From Desulfobacteraceae bacterium (GTDB taxonomy: Bacteria; Desulfobacterota; Desulfobacteria; Desulfobacterales; JAABPS01): a stretch of 14,375 nucleotides of DNA. The notes under the pieces are model-generated. The model saw nothing but the letters and a program-made list of their open reading frames with translations, ran no database searches and had not been told where the DNA came from. Shown here piece by piece: positions 6,350 to 12,937 of this stretch (positions are counted from its first letter, which is position 1; each line of letters begins with the position of its first letter). The position numbers were made by a program, and so were the translations under genes. The stretch lies in NCBI GenBank assembly GCA_011391835.1, contig JAABPS010000026.1, positions 1 through 14,375 of the forward strand, read 5' to 3'.

Positions 6350-7192
6350 ATGAATATTACATGTGATAAATGCAGTTATGTGATTACGCTTTCAGATGAA
6401 GAAGTTCGGAAAATACCTCGAGGGAAACAGGCATCAGTTATATGTCCGAAGTGTGAAAGAAAATTTGCTATCAGTTTTGGGAAACCGGATGAAAAGACAA
6501 AGGACAAGGTAAAAGCGATATCTCCTTCAGTCCCAGAAAACGATACGCATACTACAGAAGAAAGCAAGGATATAAAAAAAGAAACCAGCAAAAATGCCTC
6601 TGAAAGCCTTTTTGGGTTCGTCGAAGATGAAGGAACTGCAAAGTTTTCAGAAAGCAAAACCAGTACTGCCGGCAGGGCTTCGTCCAAAAAGGGAGTTCTG
6701 GATGATGTCCTTGGTTCAGATATTTATGATGCCTCCGATAAGCCATTTGACTTTGTTGAAGAGGAGGGAAAGACTGCTCTGGTTTGTGAAACAGATCCCA
6801 AGCTGAAAGGCCCGATCATTGAAAATCTAAATTTGATGGAATACCATATAACTGAAGTTGATAATTCCAGAAGCGCATTAAAAAAGATGCGTTATCATAT
6901 CTACAACGTCGTTGTGGTGAATGAAAATTTTGACACCAGCTCTCCTGATCAGAATGTGGTGCTGATATATCTTGAACGGTTAAGCATGTCTGTACGGCGG
7001 AGCATATTTATTGCGATGCTTACCAACCGGTTCCGAACAATGGATAATATGATTGCTCTGCAAAAGAGTGTGGATATTATCATAAACGTTAAAAACATCC
7101 AGGATGTGGGGAAGATACTCAGCCGTGGGGTTACGGACAAGGATTTCTCCTACCGTGCATTCAAGGATGCGTTGCTGGGGAAAAGTGCCTGA
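6350..7192 (+). CDS. Zinc-ribbon protein with degenerate receiver domain
   Basis: A 280-residue soluble protein. Residues 1-45 are an MJ0042/zinc-ribbon type finger: CDKC at 5-8 and CPKC at 32-35. Residues 46-138 are an acidic, low-complexity linker with two copies of a short motif, FGFVEDEG (88-95) and FDFVEEEG (133-140). Residues 141-260 fit a response-regulator receiver fold: TALVCETDP, then YHIYNVVVVNENFD, then FIAMLTN, then VDIIINVKN. The phosphoacceptor aspartate position is occupied by N191, while the Thr/Ser-like and Lys positions look kept, so phosphorylation is unlikely. The protein probably signals by binding. It follows the two PilT-like ATPases after 109 bases, so a role in pilus control is possible. 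No clear ribosome site precedes ATG 6350. Receiver assignment is from pattern only. Confidence 0.82.
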   Translation: MNITCDKCSYVITLSDEEVRKIPRGKQASVICPKCERKFAISFGKPDEKTKDKVKAISPSVPENDTHTTEESKDIKKETSKNASESLFGFVEDEGTAKFSESKTSTAGRASSKKGVLDDVLGSDIYDASDKPFDFVEEEGKTALVCETDPKLKGPIIENLNLMEYHITEVDNSRSALKKMRYHIYNVVVVNENFDTSSPDQNVVLIYLERLSMSVRRSIFIAMLTNRFRTMDNMIALQKSVDIIINVKNIQDVGKILSRGVTDKDFSYRAFKDALLGKSA

Positions 7193-7238
7193 CGCTGTTC
7201 GTTGACGCGAGGTTTCAGGAAACAAAAAAGGTTCAATT

Positions 7239-7412
7239 GTGGGAAATGATAAATACTCATGCCAAGATTACAGACAGGAGATGATTCTTCTTGGGCTTCA
7301 AAGACGGTTGAATGAACCGAACCTTTCCGACGAAGAAAGAAGACATGTGATTGAAGAGATTCAGAAACTTGAGATAGAGATGCAATTTGATGAACCATCT
7401 GTTTTAGCCTGA
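7239..7412 (+). CDS. Small conserved-looking helical protein, 57 residues
   Basis: An open frame from GTG 7239 to TGA 7410-7412 encodes 57 residues. AAAAGG ends seven bases before the GTG, a well-placed ribosome site; an ATG at 7281 is a weaker alternative. The composition is that of a helical hairpin: DYRQEMILLGLQRRL, a short PNLSDEE turn, then RRHVIEEIQKLEIEM, with charged residues spaced as in an amphipathic coil. There is one cysteine near the N-terminus and no membrane segment or signal. Small proteins with this YR.EM.LLGL pattern are, from memory, seen in related sulfate reducers, but I cannot check. It lies 46 bases after the zinc-ribbon gene and 58 before the hydrolase gene on the same strand. 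Function unknown. Confidence 0.72.
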   Translation: MGNDKYSCQDYRQEMILLGLQRRLNEPNLSDEERRHVIEEIQKLEIEMQFDEPSVLA

Positions 7413-7470
7413 CGCGGAGAAACACCCTTCTTTTTTAACCACATTTTCAAATCCTTTGGTAGTATAACGT

Positions 7471-8400
7471 ATGCAGTCTTCACGCACGAACATCAGGCAG
7501 ATATCCAATAATCTGTATCTCATCAGCCTTGATCCTTTGATACATGGGTTTGAAAATTTCATCAGTGTCTGGCTGTATAAAGGGAAAAAAACATTTATTA
7601 TTGATGTGGGTCCCTCTGTAACATCAGCAGGTGTGCTGGCCGCCTTACACGAGCTGATGATCGATCATCTTGATTATATTTTTCTTACCCATATTCATTT
7701 AGATCATGCAGGCGGCATTGGTGAGATATCTTCCTACTATCAGAAAACACCGATTATCTGCCACCGGGCAGGGATGGATCATCTGGTGGATCCCAGAATT
7801 TTAACAGCGGAAACCATTAAGTCCCTGGGTGAAACCGGAAGGGCCTACGGGACGATTCAACCTGTAAACAAGAGGCAGTTAGTGGATGCCGGTCAATTCG
7901 TGTCCGATGTGGTTTCTCCGATCATGACTCCCGGCCATTCCCAGCACCATGTAAGTTATCAGACCGAAGAATACCTTTTTGCGGGAGAGGCCGGCGGAGT
8001 TTGTTTCCCGCTACCATTAAACAATGGCGACTATATGCGCCCTGCAACACCGCCACGGTTCTTTCTTGATATTACGGCGAAAAGCATTGATGACCTTATC
8101 GCCCGCAATCCAACAAACATATGTTTCAGCCATTTTGGAATAAAGGATGATGCCATCGGAATGCTGACAGCACACAAACAGCAGTTGTTGCTGTGGAAAG
8201 AACTTATTTCCGGGCAAATGGCAAGAAGCCAGGAGAAAGATTTTTTGGATAGGTGCTTGGAAGTGCTCTTACAATCGGATCCCCTCATGGCAGGTTTTTC
8301 CTGCCTGGATGAATCCGTTCAACAAAGAGAAAGAATTTTTATTTATAACAGCATCAAGGGATTTCAAGGATATCTAAAGGCTGTCAGCAATAATTCGTAA
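7471..8400 (+). CDS. Metallo-beta-lactamase-fold hydrolase
   Basis: A 309-residue cytoplasmic protein with the metal-binding motif THIHLDHAGG (H74, H76, D78, H79), a third histidine H156 in TPGHSQHH, and H211 in FSHFG, which together would hold two metal ions. At the place of the usual bridging aspartate (often G-D) it has GEAGG with E173, a noteworthy variant. The order of motifs is that of the glyoxalase II-like branch, and a roughly 90-residue helical tail follows. Substrate cannot be assigned; thioesters, phosphodiesters and lactones are all known in the superfamily. No clear Shine-Dalgarno lies before ATG 7471. It is the last gene on the plus strand and its end overlaps that of coaX by 27 bases. 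Confidence 0.88.
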   Translation: MQSSRTNIRQISNNLYLISLDPLIHGFENFISVWLYKGKKTFIIDVGPSVTSAGVLAALHELMIDHLDYIFLTHIHLDHAGGIGEISSYYQKTPIICHRAGMDHLVDPRILTAETIKSLGETGRAYGTIQPVNKRQLVDAGQFVSDVVSPIMTPGHSQHHVSYQTEEYLFAGEAGGVCFPLPLNNGDYMRPATPPRFFLDITAKSIDDLIARNPTNICFSHFGIKDDAIGMLTAHKQQLLLWKELISGQMARSQEKDFLDRCLEVLLQSDPLMAGFSCLDESVQQRERIFIYNSIKGFQGYLKAVSNNS

Positions 8401-9138
8401 GCCATTTAAGGTTAAATCCGGTTCAATGCGTTCGATTGTTTGCGACACATTGCTTAAAAGCACGGCCAGCCCGCCCGTGGCGATAACTTTCGGATTAGAA
8501 CCCATTTCCTTTTTCATCCGCAAAACGATGCCATCCACAAGACCGGCATAGCCAAATATAATTCCAGACTTCATACTATTCACTGTATCCTTTCCAATGA
8601 CAGTGTCAGGCGGGGACAGAAGCTCTACTCTGGGCAGCTTAGAGGCGCTCTTAAATAATGATTCAGCAGCGATACCTATCCCGGGGCTGATGGCACCACC
8701 CAGATATTCACCTTTCTGGGAAATAGCATCAAACGTGGTGGCAGTTCCGAAATCAATGACAATCATACTTTGTTTATAGAGATGAAACGCAGCCACAGCG
8801 TTTACAATTCTATCCGCTCCTACTTCATCAGGGTTGCGGTAAAGTATGGGCATTTGAGCGCTTGATTTGGCATCCACCCAGTGTGCAGCATGTTTCAGGT
8901 GTTTTTTGCAGAATGCATCTAAATTCGCAATAACCGGCGGAACAACACAGGAAATGATGGTTCTGTCAATTTTTTTAGGATCAATTTCGCCCTGAGCAAA
9001 TAGCGTGCTGATAATAATGTTAAATTCATCTTCGGTCGCATTTCTTTCCGTACGGATACGCCAGTTTTTTACTAATGTCGCTTTATCAAAAACTCCGATG
9101 ACTGTGTTTGTATTCCCAACATCAATAACAAGCAGCAT
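8374..9138 (-). CDS. coaX: Type III pantothenate kinase
   Basis: A 254-residue enzyme from ATG 9138 that phosphorylates pantothenate, the first step of coenzyme A synthesis. It belongs to the ASKHA fold: DVGNTNTVIGVF near the start is the phosphate-binding loop, PDEVGADRIVNA and IDFGTATTFDA are the type III motifs, and YLGGAISPGIGIAAESLF plus ATGGLA complete the site. CoaX types need a monovalent cation and are not feedback-inhibited by CoA. A GTG at 9147 would add three residues and lies only three bases after GGGAG; ATG 9138 lies 12 bases after it, so the start is uncertain. It follows ybbR by 45 bases and ends the tilS operon. Its stop lies inside the end of the convergent hydrolase gene. 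Confidence 0.95.
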   Translation of the reverse strand: MLLVIDVGNTNTVIGVFDKATLVKNWRIRTERNATEDEFNIIISTLFAQGEIDPKKIDRTIISCVVPPVIANLDAFCKKHLKHAAHWVDAKSSAQMPILYRNPDEVGADRIVNAVAAFHLYKQSMIVIDFGTATTFDAISQKGEYLGGAISPGIGIAAESLFKSASKLPRVELLSPPDTVIGKDTVNSMKSGIIFGYAGLVDGIVLRMKKEMGSNPKVIATGGLAVLLSNVSQTIERIEPDLTLNGLRIIADSL

Positions 9139-9183
9139 AATACGCACATTCTCCCTTAATGGTAAAAATGATGAAATGAAACT

Positions 9184-10128
9184 TTATTCTGATGAAGCCG
9201 ATTCACTGTTTATTTCCACAGTAAAGATTTCCGGTTTTACCTGAATCATTGTTATGCCAACAGGCAGCGATATGATCGCCGGTTTCATATAGATGCCAGG
9301 TTGAAGTTCGTTAAGATCTATATGGGCTTTTATGCTTTGCCGGGGATCAAGCTTGTCCAAGACGTTCACAGGCCCTTTGATTTTAATGTCAATTTCGGAT
9401 GGCGAAATTTGATACGCAAAACCCGTGTTTAATCCTTTGACAGGAATATCCTGTAATGCGCGGGTATCCATTTGCTCTTTTAAAGTTATCTCCACAAGCA
9501 AGGTTTCCAATGGGCTAATGTTTTGCACACCTTCTCCCAGGTCAAGGGTTGTTTCCTTTTTAAATGATTCAAAGGTACCGTTTATATCTATGGGTTTGGT
9601 CCTTATTTCAGTAATAGGATTCAGAAGGCTCTGAGGACCTTTGAGCGTAACGGAAGCAGGGGTGACGGATATTTCTGAGATGATATAGCCCGCTGCAAGT
9701 CTGTTTAAAAGGGATACTTTCACAGGGACTACTTTTCTACTCTCATTTTCAACTGTTAGATGTAGAATAGAAGGGGTTATCTTTATAATCACAACACCGG
9801 GAGGCAAAGAAATGAGACCTTCGTTTATCGGAACAGCGAGATCGCCAATAGTCACATCGGAAAGATCGAGCGGATAGTGAAGAGTATGATCCTTAAGGCT
9901 TTTAATTCTGGATGGGGAACCCGATATTCGAACGTCTATGCCTTTCGGAAAAGGAATGGATAAGGTCATTCCGTCTGGAATATTTTCAGGTTTCACAGGG
10001 ATAAAAATGTCTGTTTCTATTGAGGATGCCGGCCATATCAAAAAGATGCAGATTCCCAGGATCAGGAAAAGCAGAATCCATTTCGTCAGTTTTGCCCGAA
10101 AGATAGAAAGAAGTCTATTTGATTTCAT
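9184..10128 (-). CDS. ybbR: YbbR-domain membrane-anchored protein (CdaR-like)
   Basis: A 314-residue protein with one membrane anchor at about residues 17-34, after a basic start, and a long outer part made of three YbbR-type repeats of about 90 residues (roughly 39-128, 129-218, 219-310). Each repeat opens with a VPVKV/IPVKGL-like strand, continues with VTLKGP/IDIKIKGP, and closes with a beta-rich segment. In Firmicutes the YbbR protein CdaR binds and tunes the diadenylate cyclase CdaA. Here no cyclase gene is adjacent: the ATG overlaps the folP stop by four bases (ATGA), leaving no room. It may regulate a cyclase coded elsewhere or do something else. Translation is coupled to folP. Confidence 0.87.
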   Translation of the reverse strand: MKSNRLLSIFRAKLTKWILLFLILGICIFLIWPASSIETDIFIPVKPENIPDGMTLSIPFPKGIDVRISGSPSRIKSLKDHTLHYPLDLSDVTIGDLAVPINEGLISLPPGVVIIKITPSILHLTVENESRKVVPVKVSLLNRLAAGYIISEISVTPASVTLKGPQSLLNPITEIRTKPIDINGTFESFKKETTLDLGEGVQNISPLETLLVEITLKEQMDTRALQDIPVKGLNTGFAYQISPSEIDIKIKGPVNVLDKLDPRQSIKAHIDLNELQPGIYMKPAIISLPVGITMIQVKPEIFTVEINSESASSE

Positions 10129-11012
10129 GACATATTCGAGGAATTTTTAATTGCGTCAGCTATTTTGGCCGTTATTTTTGTATTGGCGACATCATGGACT
10201 CTGAGGATATGGGCCCCTTTTAAAATAGATGCTGCGATAACTGCCTGAGTTCCGGTCTCGACGGAAGGGCTGTCAGGTTTTATATCTGTTTCATGCTTAT
10301 TTTTGAGAGTGCTTCGAATAAATAGTTTTCGAGATGGCCCTAAACAAATCGGAACGTCCAGGATGCTGAACTTGTCCAGATTGTCTATCAATTGAAAGTT
10401 GTGATGGACGGTTTTCCCAAACCCAATACCCGGGTCGATAATAATTCTATCCCGCGGCACACCATTTTTTTTAGCTGTCTGAATTGCCTTTTCCAGAAAT
10501 AATCGGATGTCGGAGATAAGATCATCATATCTGGGTGAATTCTGCATGGTACGGGGAGTCCCAAGCATGTGCATCAGAATCAGCGGCACGTTGTATTTTT
10601 TAGCAACTGCCGCCATATTCTCGTCAAAGCGCAATGCACTGATGTCGTTTATCATGGCGGCACCCGCTTCAATCGCTTGTATGGCCACATCCGCTTTGGT
10701 CGTGTCTATTGAAATAGGTATCGACGTACGTTTTACCAGCTTTTCAATTACTGGGACAACCCGTCGAATCTCTTCGTCAGCCGATATGGCTTCTGAAAAA
10801 GGACGGGTTGATTCTCCGCCAATATCGATGATGTCCGCACCATCTTCCGCCATTTTTTCTCCATGTGCTACCGCTGTATCGCATGAGAAAAAGATTCCTC
10901 CATCAGAAAAAGAGTCCGGCGTTACATTTAATATACCCATGATGGCTGTGTGTTGGCCCAATTCAAGGGTATGGCCATCCCATGCCATCGTGTATGAGTT
11001 GGGACTATCCAT
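10125..11012 (-). CDS. folP: Dihydropteroate synthase
   Basis: A 295-residue TIM-barrel enzyme that joins 4-aminobenzoate to dihydropterin pyrophosphate in folate synthesis; the target of sulfonamides. All family motifs are in place: ILNVTPDSFSDGG (loop 1, residues 27-39), DIGGESTRP (63-71), IDTTKADV (102-109), INDIS (121-125), LMHMLGTPRTMQ (146-157), DPGIGFGK (193-200), GPSRKLF (225-231) and RVHDV (271-275). Length is slightly above the usual 270-285, with a small serine-rich tail. Its ATG shares one base with the ftsH stop (TGATG) and its stop overlaps the ybbR start by four, so translation of ftsH, folP and ybbR is coupled. No residue change typical of resistant forms stands out, but that needs alignment. 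Confidence 0.96.
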   Translation of the reverse strand: MDSPNSYTMAWDGHTLELGQHTAIMGILNVTPDSFSDGGIFFSCDTAVAHGEKMAEDGADIIDIGGESTRPFSEAISADEEIRRVVPVIEKLVKRTSIPISIDTTKADVAIQAIEAGAAMINDISALRFDENMAAVAKKYNVPLILMHMLGTPRTMQNSPRYDDLISDIRLFLEKAIQTAKKNGVPRDRIIIDPGIGFGKTVHHNFQLIDNLDKFSILDVPICLGPSRKLFIRSTLKNKHETDIKPDSPSVETGTQAVIAASILKGAHILRVHDVANTKITAKIADAIKNSSNMS

Positions 11013-12880
11013 CAGGACGCACTTTTTTTCTTCGTTTTCTTGGGTTGGCTTTTGTCGTCTTCAGCGGGTTGTGAAGGAAATGTAAATCCCGGTTTGATCG
11101 ACAGGATAATTTCATCCAGTTCAGCGCCGAGAATTGTTTCCTTGTCCAGAAGCGCTTCAGCGACCTTATGAAGAATATCGATGTTTTGTTCAAGGACTTT
11201 TTTTGCACGACTATAGCTGTCTATCACCAGTTTGTTAATTTCAGAGTCGATTAACCTTGCTGTTTCTTCGGAATAATCCCTGTGCTGAGCGATCTCTCTT
11301 CCAAGAAAAATTTGCTCATCGTCTTTCGCATACGAGAGCGGTCCAAGTTTATCGCTCATCCCCCAGCTTCGTACCATGTTGCTGGCGAGTTCAGTCACCT
11401 GTTTGATATCCGATGATGCGCCGGTGCTGATTCTATTGAAGACAAGCTCTTCAGCAGCTCTTCCGCCAAGCGCAACAGACAATCTGCTTTCCAGCTGATC
11501 TTTATACCTGAAATCGCTTTCATCAGGCAGATACCAGGTGATGCCCAGCGCACGGCCTCTGGGGATAATGGTTACTTTATTTACCGGATCGGTACCGGGC
11601 AGAAGACGGGAAACAAGAGAATGCCCGCCTTCATGATAAGCGGTTACTCTTTTTTCTTCGTCCTTTATCACCTTGGATTTGCGTTCTAATCCCATGTATA
11701 CTTTGTCTTTCGCATCTTCATAATCCATCATATCCAGTTTTTCTTTATTCCGTTTTGCTGCCAGAAGCGCCGCTTCATTAACCAGATTTTCAAGATCTGC
11801 TCCGGAAAACCCTGGAGTTCCTTTCGCCAGGATTAAGGGATCCACGCTTTTTTGATTGGGTGTTTTTCGCATATGAACTTTGAGGATTTCCTCTCGGCCT
11901 TTAATATCCGGCAGAGGGACAACCACCTGGCGATCAAAACGGCCGGGCCGAAGAAGTGCGGGGTCTAAAACATCCGGCCGGTTGGTGGCAGATACCAGGA
12001 TAACGCCTTCATTGGATTCAAACCCATCCATTTCCACAAGGAGCTGATTTAATGTCTGTTCCCGCTCATCATGACCGCCGCCCAGTCCTGCGCCTCGATG
12101 TCTTCCCACAGCATCTATTTCATCAATGAAAATAATGCAGGGCGCATTTTTTTTTCCCTGCACAAAAAGATCACGAACCCTGGATGCCCCGACTCCGACA
12201 AACATCTCCACAAAATCAGATCCGCTGATATGAAAGAACGGAACGCCCGCTTCTCCGGCAATCGCCCGCGCTAAAAGTGTTTTTCCGGTTCCGGGAGATC
12301 CCATGAGCAGAACGCCTTTTGGAATCCTTCCGCCAAGCCGGGTAAACTTTTTAGGCTCTTTAAGAAATTCTATGATTTCACCCAATTCTTCTTTTGCTTC
12401 GTCAATTCCTGCAACATCTTCAAAGGTTACTTTCCCGGAGTGATCGGAATCCAGACGGGCACGGCTCTTTCCAAAGGACATGGCTTTGCCGCCTCCTGAC
12501 TGCATTTGACGCATGAAAAAAATCCAAACGCCGATGAGCAGGATAAACGGGAACCATGACATAAAAATCGACAGCAACCAGTTGGCTTCAGCAGGGGGTT
12601 TTGCGGTTACAGACACTTTTTTTTCCTTAAGTATCCTGATCAGGTCTGGATCCTGTGGTGCAAATATAGTAAAATGTTTATTGTTTATATCCGTAACCGA
12701 AAGCTCCTGTTCCTGGATAACTACTTTGGTGATCTGGTCGCTTTCGACCATGTCAATAAATTCTGAGTAGCTTGGGATACTGGTTTCCACATTTTTGCTG
12801 TTTTGAACAAACATATAAAGCATAAATCCCAAAATGAAAATAACGAGCCATAAAGCCATATTTTTAGAAATTTGATTCAA
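11012..12880 (-). CDS. ftsH: ATP-dependent zinc metalloprotease FtsH
   Basis: A 622-residue membrane AAA+ protease that pulls out and degrades membrane and regulatory proteins. Membrane spans at about 9-26 and 101-123 enclose a periplasmic domain. The AAA module has Walker A GSPGTGKT (194-201), the pore loop MFVG (226-229), Walker B FIDE (251-254) and the second region of homology ATNRPDVLDPALLRPGRFDR with arginines 311 and 314. The protease site is HEGGH (416-420), a variant of the common HEAGH with the catalytic set intact, and D491 is the likely third zinc ligand. The tail is basic and low-complexity (KKTKKKSAS). Start is TTG 12880, supported by an AGGAGGAG seven bases upstream; an ATG eight codons in has no such site. 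Confidence 0.97.
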   Translation of the reverse strand: MNQISKNMALWLVIFILGFMLYMFVQNSKNVETSIPSYSEFIDMVESDQITKVVIQEQELSVTDINNKHFTIFAPQDPDLIRILKEKKVSVTAKPPAEANWLLSIFMSWFPFILLIGVWIFFMRQMQSGGGKAMSFGKSRARLDSDHSGKVTFEDVAGIDEAKEELGEIIEFLKEPKKFTRLGGRIPKGVLLMGSPGTGKTLLARAIAGEAGVPFFHISGSDFVEMFVGVGASRVRDLFVQGKKNAPCIIFIDEIDAVGRHRGAGLGGGHDEREQTLNQLLVEMDGFESNEGVILVSATNRPDVLDPALLRPGRFDRQVVVPLPDIKGREEILKVHMRKTPNQKSVDPLILAKGTPGFSGADLENLVNEAALLAAKRNKEKLDMMDYEDAKDKVYMGLERKSKVIKDEEKRVTAYHEGGHSLVSRLLPGTDPVNKVTIIPRGRALGITWYLPDESDFRYKDQLESRLSVALGGRAAEELVFNRISTGASSDIKQVTELASNMVRSWGMSDKLGPLSYAKDDEQIFLGREIAQHRDYSEETARLIDSEINKLVIDSYSRAKKVLEQNIDILHKVAEALLDKETILGAELDEIILSIKPGFTFPSQPAEDDKSQPKKTKKKSAS

Positions 12881-12887
12881 TAGATAA

Positions 12888-12895
12888 CTCCTCCT
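12888..12895 (-). promoter_or_regulatory. Near-perfect Shine-Dalgarno of ftsH, deciding a TTG start
   Basis: AGGAGGAG on the minus strand lies seven bases before TTG 12880. It is the strongest ribosome site in the window and argues for the TTG over the in-frame ATG at 12859. Confidence 0.85.
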
Positions 12896-12896
12896 G

Positions 12897-12912
12897 AAAA
12901 TTAGTTAATTTT
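12897..12912. repeat. AT-rich dyad beside the ftsH ribosome site
   Basis: AAAATTA-GT-TAATTTT is a perfect 7+7 inverted repeat one base from the ftsH Shine-Dalgarno, inside the 57-base tilS-ftsH gap. As RNA it could form six A-U pairs over a four-base loop, which is weak. It may be an operator, a mild translational element, or chance in AT-rich DNA. Confidence 0.35.
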
Positions 12913-12937
12913 TATCCATATTAATCATATTTTAGTA

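Noticed and set aside
7463..7468. TATAAC just before the metallo-hydrolase ATG as a -10 box giving a leaderless transcript
   Set aside because: No acceptable -35 lies at 15-19 bases upstream, so the match is probably chance.
10507..11085. 192-codon plus-strand frame opposite folP and the end of ftsH
   Set aside because: Opposite strand of a gene with every family motif intact; no recognisable domain in the product.
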